Positions 8,651 to 15,220 of a DNA stretch of 64,000 nt are shown here, in pieces. Source of the stretch: an uncultured Clostridia bacterium. Its GTDB lineage: Bacteria > Bacillota > Clostridia > Oscillospirales > Acutalibacteraceae. The notes beneath the pieces were generated by a model, which saw only the letters and a program-made list of their open reading frames with translations, had not been told where the DNA came from and searched no databases. The translations under genes were made by a program, and so were the position numbers. How positions within the stretch are numbered: position 1 is the stretch's first letter; each line of letters starts with the position of its first letter. The stretch covers positions 24,250 through 88,249 of the forward strand of contig CAKNOA010000002.1 in the NCBI GenBank assembly GCA_930990065.1. The letters are read 5' to 3'.

Positions 8651-8969
8651 AACCCGGAAGGCCCGCAGGGCGCTTGAGCGCTATGTTCTGTGCCGGTTTG
8701 CTTCCCCGAAAAAACAGGCACAAAGACCAAAAAGTCATGGGCAATAGCGGCAGTTTTTTTCCACGAAAATGGCAAATTGCACAAAGCGAAAAAAAACAAA
8801 AATGCCGTGAATGTGTATGCAGCCAAAAATGATTCGGCTTTGTTGACGAAGGGTCGAATTGTGATATAATATTTGTAATCGAGAAAACGACTCTGTTTCT
8901 TTGCAGTCAGTTGTATATTCCACAAAAAGAAAAAACCAACATTAAAAGAAACGTAGGAGAGTGAATCGC
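8651..8969 (+). other. Intergenic stretch between trmD and HPr
   Basis: 319 bases. The first 190 are A-rich toward the end and contain only a small GCGC/TTGA/GCGC hairpin and a TGTGCC/GGCACA pair with no T-run, so I see no convincing trmD terminator and no ORF with a start site. The last 130 hold the HPr promoter and leader. Confidence 0.5.
8843..8870 (+). promoter_or_regulatory. Sigma-A promoter of the HPr gene
   Basis: TTGACG at 8843-8848, a 16-base spacer, and a perfect TATAAT at 8865-8870. The leader to the start codon is about 93 bases and T/A-rich. Confidence 0.85.
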
Positions 8970-9233
8970 ATGTTCGTCAAAGAAGTCATGGTTCAGAATC
9001 AGGTAGGGCTCCACGCCCGTCCCGCTACCTTTTTCATCCAGAAGGCTAACGAATACAAGTCTTCCATTTGGGTGGAAAAAGAAGAGCGCCGTGTGAATGC
9101 CAAGAGCCTGCTGGGCGTGTTGTCTTTGGGTATCGTCGGCGGTACCAGCATCCGCATCATTGCAGACGGTTCGGATGAGCAGGAAGCCGTTGACAGTCTG
9201 GTGGAACTGGTCAAATCCGGTTTTGCCGAGTGA
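8970..9233 (+). CDS. ptsH: Phosphocarrier protein HPr
   Basis: HPr carries phosphate from PEP via enzyme I to PTS sugar permeases; its Ser46 form, made by HPrK, is a corepressor with CcpA. Counting from ATG 8970, both regulatory residues fall at the canonical positions: His15 in GLHARPAT and Ser46 in NAKSLLGVLSLGI, so this is HPr and not Crh. 87 residues. The start was chosen over an in-frame GTG at 8961 because TAGGAGAG lies 8 bases before the ATG. It is monocistronic, and enzyme I is not nearby. Confidence 0.93.
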   Translation: MFVKEVMVQNQVGLHARPATFFIQKANEYKSSIWVEKEERRVNAKSLLGVLSLGIVGGTSIRIIADGSDEQEAVDSLVELVKSGFAE

Positions 9234-9254
9234 TTTCGTTTTTACGAAAAAAAG

Positions 9255-9279
9255 CACCGCTTCGGCGGTGTTTTTTTTT
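9255..9279 (+). terminator. Intrinsic terminator of the HPr gene
   Basis: CACCGC, the UUCG tetraloop, GCGGTG, then T9. A-tracts before the stem make it a potential two-way terminator. Confidence 0.95.
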
Positions 9280-9302
9280 ACCGAAGAAAGGGGGCGGACC
9301 GA

Positions 9303-11162
9303 TTGGAAGAGAAAAGCGAGCATATTAAGGAATTGCGCCGAAAAGCCATGAAATTGCCGCTGCACCCCGGGGTGTACCTGATGCACGACAAAACCGGCAC
9401 GATTATTTATGTGGGGAAAGCCAAAGCGCTAAAAAACCGGGTGAGCCAGTACTTTGGCTCGCCGAAAAACCACCCTGCGAAAGTGCGCCGCATGGTCAGC
9501 CAGGTGGACTGGTTCGAAGTGATTTTGTGCGACAGCGAGTTTGAGGCCCTGGTGCTGGAATGCAGCCTCATTAAGCAGTACCGCCCGAAATACAACATCC
9601 TTCTAAAGGACGACAAAGGGTACCATTATATTCGCATCAGCCCCGGCGACTGGCCCCGGATTACCGAAGCCAAACAAGTGCTCGACGACGGCGCTTCCTA
9701 TGTAGGGCCGTACGTCAGTTCCTGGGCCGTGCGCCAGAGCATCGACGAAGCGAGGAAAATCTTCCAGCTGCCCAGCTGCAACCGCCGGTTCCCCCAGGAA
9801 ATCGGCAAAGGGCGGCCGTGCCTGAATTACTTTATCAAGCAGTGTTCGGCCCCCTGCCGCGGGAAGATCACCGCCGCCGAATACCAGGAACAGGTGCGCC
9901 AGGCGCTGGATTTCCTGGAAGGCGGGTCGGCGGCTGCCGTGCGCAAAATGACGGAAGAAATGAATGAGGCCGCCGAAAACCTGGAATTCGAACGGGCTGC
10001 CCGGCTGCGGGATAGGCTCTCGGCCGTGCGCAAAATGACCGACCAGCAGAAGGTCGTCGCCTCTTCCGTGCCGGAACAGGATGTGATCGCCATGGTGCAA
10101 AATGACAGCGAGCGCTGCTTTGAAGTGTTCCGGTTCCAAAACGGCCGGCTGTGCGACCGGGAGACCTTCTTTGTCAAAGAAGGCGGCACCGACCGGGAAG
10201 CCCGCAGCGGCTTTTTGCAGCAGTATTACGGTATCCGCGACCGGGTGCCGCCCCGGGTGGCCCTGGACGACGCCCCGGAGGACCAGGAACTGCTGGGGCA
10301 GTGGCTGAGCCAGAAGGCCGGCCGCAAAGTGCAGATTCACGTGCCCCAAAAAGGGGAGCAAAAACAGCTCGTCAGTATGTGCCGTACTAACGCTGCCGAA
10401 CAGCTGGCCCAGCGTTTTGGGCGCAACACCGGGCGCGAAACCGCCGCTCTCGATGAACTGGCGCGGCTACTGGGCCTCGAAAAGCCCCCGGTGTATCTGG
10501 AAGCATACGACATTTCCAACCTGGGCGGCAGCGAAAACGTGGCCGGCATGGTGGTGTTCGAAAACGGGCGGCCGTTAAAATCGGCGTACCGCAAGTTTAA
10601 AATCAAAACGGTGGTCGGCCAGGACGACTACGGCTCCATGCGGGAAGTCATCACCCGGCGTCTTATGGAATACCGCAAAGACCCCGATTCCGGTGAAGGC
10701 TTCGGGCGGCTGCCGGACTGCATCCTGCTCGACGGCGGCAAAGGCCACGTGGCGGCGGTGGAGCCGCTGGTGCGGGAGATGGGCTTTTCCATCCCGGTGT
10801 TCGGCATGGTCAAAGACGATAAGCACCGCACCCGGGCCATTGCGGCCGACGGCGGGGAAGTGGCCATTCAAAGTAACCGTTCGGCGTTTACGCTCATTGG
10901 CGCCATTCAGGAGGAAGTGCACCGCTACGCCATCGGGTTCCACCGGCAGCAGCGCAGCAAAACGAATATTTCGTCTACCCTTACGTCCATCGAAGGGGTG
11001 GGCATCACCCGGGCCCGGTCGCTTTTAAAGCACTTTGGCACCATTTCGGCCATCCGCCGGGCTTCCACCGAAGAACTGCGCGCGGCGCCGGGGATGACCC
11101 GGCCGGCCGCCGAAAAGGTGTACCGGGCGCTGCACGAGGACGAATTCGAAGGCGAGAGTTGA
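9303..11162 (+). CDS. uvrC: UvrABC system protein C
   Basis: UvrC makes both incisions in nucleotide excision repair. The 619 residues hold an N-terminal GIY-YIG nuclease (GVYLMHDKTGTIIYVGKAK), a UVR motif (LEFERAARLRDRL, about 215), a C-terminal RNase H-like nuclease with YDISNLGG, LLDGGKGHV and GFHRQQRSK, and a helix-hairpin-helix end. Translation appears to start at TTG 9303, 8 bases after AAGGGGG. Confidence 0.97.
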   Translation: MEEKSEHIKELRRKAMKLPLHPGVYLMHDKTGTIIYVGKAKALKNRVSQYFGSPKNHPAKVRRMVSQVDWFEVILCDSEFEALVLECSLIKQYRPKYNILLKDDKGYHYIRISPGDWPRITEAKQVLDDGASYVGPYVSSWAVRQSIDEARKIFQLPSCNRRFPQEIGKGRPCLNYFIKQCSAPCRGKITAAEYQEQVRQALDFLEGGSAAAVRKMTEEMNEAAENLEFERAARLRDRLSAVRKMTDQQKVVASSVPEQDVIAMVQNDSERCFEVFRFQNGRLCDRETFFVKEGGTDREARSGFLQQYYGIRDRVPPRVALDDAPEDQELLGQWLSQKAGRKVQIHVPQKGEQKQLVSMCRTNAAEQLAQRFGRNTGRETAALDELARLLGLEKPPVYLEAYDISNLGGSENVAGMVVFENGRPLKSAYRKFKIKTVVGQDDYGSMREVITRRLMEYRKDPDSGEGFGRLPDCILLDGGKGHVAAVEPLVREMGFSIPVFGMVKDDKHRTRAIAADGGEVAIQSNRSAFTLIGAIQEEVHRYAIGFHRQQRSKTNISSTLTSIEGVGITRARSLLKHFGTISAIRRASTEELRAAPGMTRPAAEKVYRALHEDEFEGES

Positions 11163-11187
11163 CATTTCCCCTGGGGCATGGGATAAT
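11159..11187 (+). promoter_or_regulatory. Sigma-A promoter of rsmD-coaD
   Basis: TTGACA at 11159-11164 contains the TGA stop codon of uvrC; a 17-base spacer leads to GATAAT at 11182-11187. Confidence 0.75.
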
Positions 11188-11228
11188 AAGAACAATTATC
11201 CGGTTTTCCGGGGGAAGGAAACAAAAAC

Positions 11229-11777
11229 ATGCGCATTATTACAGGGACGGCCCGGGGCCGCCGACTGATTACGTTACAGGGTGAAGCCGTCCGCCCCACG
11301 CCGGAACGCGTGAAAGAGGCGCTTTTCAGCATGCTGCAATTCCAGCTGGAAGGGCGGCGGGTGCTGGATCTGTTTGCCGGTAGCGGACAAATCGGGCTGG
11401 AAGCCCTCAGCCGGGGCGCGAAAGAAGTCGTGTTCGTCGATGCCTCCCGGGAGAGCATCAGCGTGGTGGAGAAGAATATCCAAAGTACCGGACTGAGCCG
11501 GGGGGCCAAAGTGGTGCCCATGGATTCGCTTCTTTTCTTGCAGAGAAAAACGGAACCGTTTGACATTGCATTTCTCGATCCGCCGTACCATACGGGCCTG
11601 TTGCAGCAGGCGCTGCCCCTGACGGCCGCGATTATGAACCGCGGCGGCGTGATCATCGCCGAACACCCGGTGGATGACGAAGTGCCTGAAACCCTGGGGG
11701 ATTTTGTGCGGGGAAAAGAACGCCGGTATGGTAAAATTTTGCTGACGGTGTACCATCATAAGGATGTGGAACTATGA
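11229..11777 (+). CDS. rsmD: 16S rRNA m2G966 methyltransferase RsmD
   Basis: A SAM-dependent methyltransferase that modifies guanine 966 of 16S rRNA. The 182 residues show the family start MRIITGTARGRRL, the SAM-binding VLDLFAGSGQIGLEALSRGA and the catalytic FLDPPY. It overlaps coaD by 4 bases (ATGA), a conserved pair. Confidence 0.95.
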   Translation: MRIITGTARGRRLITLQGEAVRPTPERVKEALFSMLQFQLEGRRVLDLFAGSGQIGLEALSRGAKEVVFVDASRESISVVEKNIQSTGLSRGAKVVPMDSLLFLQRKTEPFDIAFLDPPYHTGLLQQALPLTAAIMNRGGVIIAEHPVDDEVPETLGDFVRGKERRYGKILLTVYHHKDVEL

Positions 11778-12268
11778 GCATTGCAATTTGCCCGGGCAGT
11801 TATGACCCGGTCACTCTGGGGCATTTGGATATCATCACCCGCAGCAGCCGGATTTTTGACCACGTGATTGTGGCGGTGATGATCAACCCCAAAAAGAAAA
11901 CCTCATTTACGGTGGAAGAGCGCATCGACCTGCTGCGCCGGGCCACGGCCGGCCTATCTGGGGTGGAAGTGGTCGGTTTCAGCGGGCTGCTGGCGGATTA
12001 TGCCCGCCAGCGGGGGGCGACAGCCATTGTCAAGGGCCTAAGGGCCGTGACGGATTTCGAATACGAATTCCAGATGGCGCTGACGAATAAAAAGCTCAAC
12101 CCCCATGTGGAAACGTTGTTTATGACCACCCGCAGCGAGTATATGTATTTGAGTTCCAGCATGGTCAAGCAGGTGGCCATGTTTGGCGGGGACATTTCGG
12201 AAGATATTCCGGCGTGTATCCTGCCGGATGTAAAGGCGCGGCTGTGCCGGGAACAGCCCCAGCCCTGA
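11774..12268 (+). CDS. coaD: Phosphopantetheine adenylyltransferase
   Basis: CoaD makes dephospho-CoA from 4'-phosphopantetheine and ATP. The nucleotidyltransferase TxGH motif is in GSYDPVTLGHLDII, and the ATP-binding YLSSSMVKQVAMFGGDI block is intact. 164 residues, normal length. It is translationally coupled to rsmD through a 4-base overlap. Confidence 0.97.
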   Translation: MSIAICPGSYDPVTLGHLDIITRSSRIFDHVIVAVMINPKKKTSFTVEERIDLLRRATAGLSGVEVVGFSGLLADYARQRGATAIVKGLRAVTDFEYEFQMALTNKKLNPHVETLFMTTRSEYMYLSSSMVKQVAMFGGDISEDIPACILPDVKARLCREQPQP

Positions 12269-12335
12269 AAATAAGCCGGTTATGATGTGAGCGAACGGTT
12301 CCGGTTTTGTGGAACCGGGGAAAGGAAGAATGAGC

Positions 12336-12815
12336 ATGAGTCATGTTGTCACCGTGGATGATTATCTGCAGGAATTGGAACAGATGGTGAAAAACGCCAT
12401 GAAGCTGCCGCTTTCCGGGGGGCGCGTGGTGCTGGACGGCCAGAATGTGGAAGATATTCTGCTGGATATCCGCGACGCCATGCCCCAGGAATGCCGGCAG
12501 GCCCGCGCGATTGTGGCGGACCGCACGAAAATTATTCAGGATGCCAAGAGGGAAGCGGAATCCATCATCCGGGTAGCCGAAGAAAAAGCCCGGGCCATGG
12601 TCAGCCAGAACGAAATTGTCAAGCAGGCCCAGCAAAAAGCCAATGACCTTTTAAATCAAACCCAGCAGAAATGCCGGGAAATGCGCCGGGTTTCCAATGA
12701 ATATGTGGACGACCTGATGCGCCGCACCGATGATGCCCTGGCTGCCAACCTGTCGGAACTGCGGAAAACGCGGCAGAGCATTAAAGCCACCCAGCGCAAT
12801 TCCTCCAGCCGGTAA
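12336..12815 (+). CDS. Coiled-coil, DivIVA/ATPase-stalk-like protein
   Basis: 159 residues: a short N-terminal segment (VTVDDYLQELEQMVKNAMK) and a long, charged, Ala/Gln/Glu/Lys/Arg-rich coiled coil over about residues 45-130, then a basic Ser/Arg tail. The start VTVDDYLQEL and the pattern recall DivIVA/SepIVA-type or ATP synthase B/H-like coiled coils that occur after coaD in clostridia; I recognise the type but not a named family. ATG 12336 was preferred over ATG 12330 because AAAGGAAG ends 7 bases before it. It lies just before the division cluster. Confidence 0.82.
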   Translation: MSHVVTVDDYLQELEQMVKNAMKLPLSGGRVVLDGQNVEDILLDIRDAMPQECRQARAIVADRTKIIQDAKREAESIIRVAEEKARAMVSQNEIVKQAQQKANDLLNQTQQKCREMRRVSNEYVDDLMRRTDDALAANLSELRKTRQSIKATQRNSSSR

Positions 12816-12840
12816 ATTGCACAAAGTCAAATCCCTGTCG

Positions 12841-12886
12841 AAAATCCCCACAAGAACCACGGGTTTGTGGTTCTTGTGGGGATTTT
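12841..12886 (+). terminator. Perfect 20-bp hairpin before mraZ
   Basis: 12841-12860 pairs fully with 12867-12886 around the loop GGGTTT. The arms end in AAAA/TTTT, so it can act as an intrinsic terminator closing the coaD unit; the T-run after the stem is short (TTTTGTTG). Confidence 0.8.
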
Positions 12887-12942
12887 GTTGATATTTTGGG
12901 GGAAAACCCGGTAAAAACTCTGCATATTTCCAGCAAAAGCCA

Positions 12943-12971
12943 TTGCAATTTCCGAAACGATGCTTTATAAT
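12943..12971 (+). promoter_or_regulatory. Sigma-A promoter of the dcw cluster
   Basis: TTGCAA at 12943-12948, 17 bases, TATAAT at 12966-12971, about 75 bases before mraZ. Confidence 0.85.
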
Positions 12972-13010
12972 GGCAAATATGAGGTGGCAAATCGTGCAAC
13001 TTTTTCCCAA

Positions 13011-13040
13011 TTTGGGGCAATTTGGTGGAAAGGCGGGATG
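13011..13040 (+). promoter_or_regulatory. Candidate MraZ operator repeats
   Basis: Three G-rich units at a 10-base period: TTTGGGGCAA, TTTGGTGGAA, AGGCGGGATG. MraZ binds TGGGN-type repeats with 10-bp spacing in front of its own gene in other bacteria, so the arrangement fits autoregulation. They lie downstream of the promoter in the leader. Confidence 0.5.
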
Positions 13041-13045
13041 GATCG

Positions 13046-13465
13046 ATGCTGATGGGCGAGTTTCAGCACAATATCGATCCAAAGGGCCGCGTGACCATGC
13101 CCTCCCGCTTCCGTGAGGATTTGGGAGATGCTTTTTATGTGACGAAGGGCCTGGATGGGTGCCTGTTCGTCCTTTCTTCCGCCCAATGGGACAAGCTCAC
13201 GGAAAAAATGGGCCAACTGCCCATTTCCAAGGCGCGCAGTTTGCAGCGTTTTTTCTTTTCGGGCGCTTTTTATACCGAAGTGGACAAGCAGGGCCGTATT
13301 CTCATCCCGCCGCCTCTGCGGGAATACGCCGGGCTGACGAAAGAAGCCACCATTTTGGGGGCGGCCACCCGGGCCGAAATCTGGGATAGTGCCCGGTGGA
13401 AAGCGTATAACGAAGAACAAACCCAGGAAAACCTGCTCAGCGCCATGGAACTGCTGGAAATCTAA
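13046..13465 (+). CDS. mraZ: Transcriptional regulator MraZ
   Basis: An AbrB-fold DNA-binding protein that forms rings and regulates the dcw operon. The 139 residues show two SpoVT/AbrB-like halves, each with a conserved block: MGEFQHNIDPKGRVTMPSRF and TEVDKQGRILIPPPLREYA. ATG 13046 was chosen from the family start (MLMGEFQH); upstream in-frame TTG/GTG codons add unrelated residues. Candidate binding repeats lie just before it. Confidence 0.96.
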   Translation: MLMGEFQHNIDPKGRVTMPSRFREDLGDAFYVTKGLDGCLFVLSSAQWDKLTEKMGQLPISKARSLQRFFFSGAFYTEVDKQGRILIPPPLREYAGLTKEATILGAATRAEIWDSARWKAYNEEQTQENLLSAMELLEI

Positions 13466-13486
13466 CCGGAATCAGGAGGTGCCGCG

Positions 13487-14452
13487 ATGGAAACAGCATT
13501 CTATCATAAGCCCGTCTTGTTCCGGGAAACCATTGATTCGTTGCATATCCGGCCCGACGGGGTGTACATTGACGGCACAGCGGGGGGCGGCGGCCACAGT
13601 GAAGCGATTTTGCAAAAGCTCACGACGGGCCGGCTCCTCTCCATTGACCAGGACCCCGATGCCATTGCCGTGTGTCAAAAGCGGTTTGCCCCCTATGGGG
13701 CGCGTTCCGTTTTGCGGCAGGGCAATTTTGCCGATATGGTCCGTATTGCCGGGGAAGCCGGGTGTGCGCCCTGTGACGGGGTGCTGCTGGATATCGGGGT
13801 TTCCTCCCACCAGCTGGACACGCCCGAGCGGGGGTTTTCGTATCATTACGACGCACCGCTTGATATGCGCATGAGCCAGAGCGGCCCCACTGCCGCCGAT
13901 TTGCTGCGGGACTTGCCCGAACAGGAAATCGCCCGCATATTGCGGGAATACGGGGAAGAAAAAGCAGCGGGCCGCATTGCCCACGCGATTGTAACGCAGC
14001 GGGCCATGACGCCCATTACCACCACGCTGCAACTAGCAGACCTAGTGCGGGAATCGGTACCGGCCGCCGTACGGCGCAGCCCGGGGCATCCCGCCCGCAA
14101 AACCTTCCAGGCGCTGCGCATTGCCGTAAACGGCGAACTGGACAGGCTCAGCGAAGCCATGGACGCGGCGTTCTCCCTTTTGCGTCCGGGTGGAATCCTT
14201 TCGATCATCACGTTCCATTCGCTGGAAGACCGCATGGTCAAGCAGCGTATGGCGTCTTGGTGTGAAGGGTGTACCTGCCCACCGGAATTCCCCGTGTGCG
14301 TGTGCGGCAAAAAGCCAAAGGCCGAACTGCTGTTTAAAAAAGGGCTGTCGGCCACCAAAGAAGAAGAAAATGAAAACCCGCGGGCTCGCAGCGCCAGGCT
14401 GCGGGCATGCCGGAAACGGGAGGAAGAACCCGCAAGGATCCCTCCCCTTTGA
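13487..14452 (+). CDS. rsmH: 16S rRNA m4C1402 methyltransferase RsmH
   Basis: RsmH methylates N4 of C1402 in the ribosomal P site. The start FYHKPVLFRETIDSLHIRPDG, the SAM motif DGTAGGGGHSEAIL, LLDIGVSSHQLD, and the C-terminal SFHSLEDRMVKQ are all typical. 321 residues. AGGAGGT is upstream. It is the second dcw gene, 21 bases after mraZ. Confidence 0.97.
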   Translation: METAFYHKPVLFRETIDSLHIRPDGVYIDGTAGGGGHSEAILQKLTTGRLLSIDQDPDAIAVCQKRFAPYGARSVLRQGNFADMVRIAGEAGCAPCDGVLLDIGVSSHQLDTPERGFSYHYDAPLDMRMSQSGPTAADLLRDLPEQEIARILREYGEEKAAGRIAHAIVTQRAMTPITTTLQLADLVRESVPAAVRRSPGHPARKTFQALRIAVNGELDRLSEAMDAAFSLLRPGGILSIITFHSLEDRMVKQRMASWCEGCTCPPEFPVCVCGKKPKAELLFKKGLSATKEEENENPRARSARLRACRKREEEPARIPPL

Positions 14453-14504
14453 TATAGGCCGGAGAACCGGCCCCGAAGTTTTGCGAAAAGGAGCGTAGAG
14501 TCCC

Positions 14505-15026
14505 ATGGCCATGGAACGAACCGAAGCATATGACCTCTCTTTATTTGAAACCCGCCCGGTAACGGGTACCGCTGTGCCGAAACCAAAGCAGGATGTGCCG
14601 GTCCGCCATGACAATGTGATTCATCTGCCTGAGCCCGAACCCCACCGTCATGCACGCCACCGCCGCAGCCCCATGCGCACGCTGGGCTTTTTCACGGCGC
14701 TACTGAGCATGCTGGGCATTGTCATGCTGATGATTTACAACCAGGTGCAGCTCAACGAGCTGACCACCAACATCACCCAGGCGCAAAAAGCCCTGGATGA
14801 ACAGCAGAGCATCTATGTGCAGCTGCAAATGACGGCGCAAGACGGCAAATCCATGAGCGATGTGGAAAAATACGCCGAAGAAGAATTGGGCATGAAGAAA
14901 ATCAGTGAGGGGCAGATCACATACATCACCCTCAACGACAGCGACAAAGGCGAAGTGCTCCATGATGCCGGCCAGGGCTCCTGGTGGGATCAGATCGTTT
15001 CGTTCCTTTCGGGGCTGCTGTCATAA
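14505..15026 (+). CDS. ftsL: FtsL-like division protein
   Basis: A bitopic protein in the FtsL position between rsmH and the division PBP. 173 residues: a His/Arg/Pro-rich cytoplasmic stretch to about 55, one transmembrane segment (TLGFFTALLSMLGIVMLMIY, about 58-77), then an extracytoplasmic coiled coil (LNELTTNITQAQKALDEQQ) and the FtsL/DivIC-like end (VEKYAEEELGMKKISEGQITYI). The cytoplasmic part is longer than in Bacillus. Assignment rests on topology, the AEEELGMKK phrase and position. Confidence 0.85.
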   Translation: MAMERTEAYDLSLFETRPVTGTAVPKPKQDVPVRHDNVIHLPEPEPHRHARHRRSPMRTLGFFTALLSMLGIVMLMIYNQVQLNELTTNITQAQKALDEQQSIYVQLQMTAQDGKSMSDVEKYAEEELGMKKISEGQITYITLNDSDKGEVLHDAGQGSWWDQIVSFLSGLLS

Positions 15027-15055
15027 CGAATGAAGAAGAATACATACATTGTGGT

Positions 15056-15197
15056 GCCGGTTTCTTCCGAAGCCGGCTCTGCGTGTTCCATAGGGGAGTT
15101 AAAGAGTTTCCAAAACAGAAATTTCCTGTATGAGATTTCCGGGCGGAATCTCCTTAACTCTTTTCTGCTGTAATTGGAAAGCTGCCGGGCGGCAGCT
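15056..15197 (+). ncRNA. Structured leader before the division PBP gene
   Basis: The 194-base gap between ftsL and the PBP gene holds three stems: 15056-15064/15069-15077 (9 bp with a UUCC loop); 15096-15111 paired with 15145-15160 (14 of 16 positions, 33-base loop that itself has ACAG/CTGT), followed by TTTT; and AGCTGCC/GGCAGCT at 15180-15197, 10 bases before the Shine-Dalgarno. This could be an attenuator or translational leader. No known RNA family is recognised. Confidence 0.45.
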
Positions 15198-15220
15198 ATT
15201 TCACCGGAAAGGAGTTTTCT

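Noticed and set aside
8771..12830. Shared AAATTGCACAAAG before the HPr promoter and after the coiled-coil gene
   Set aside because: A 13-base match between two places in 64 kb is expected by chance many times.
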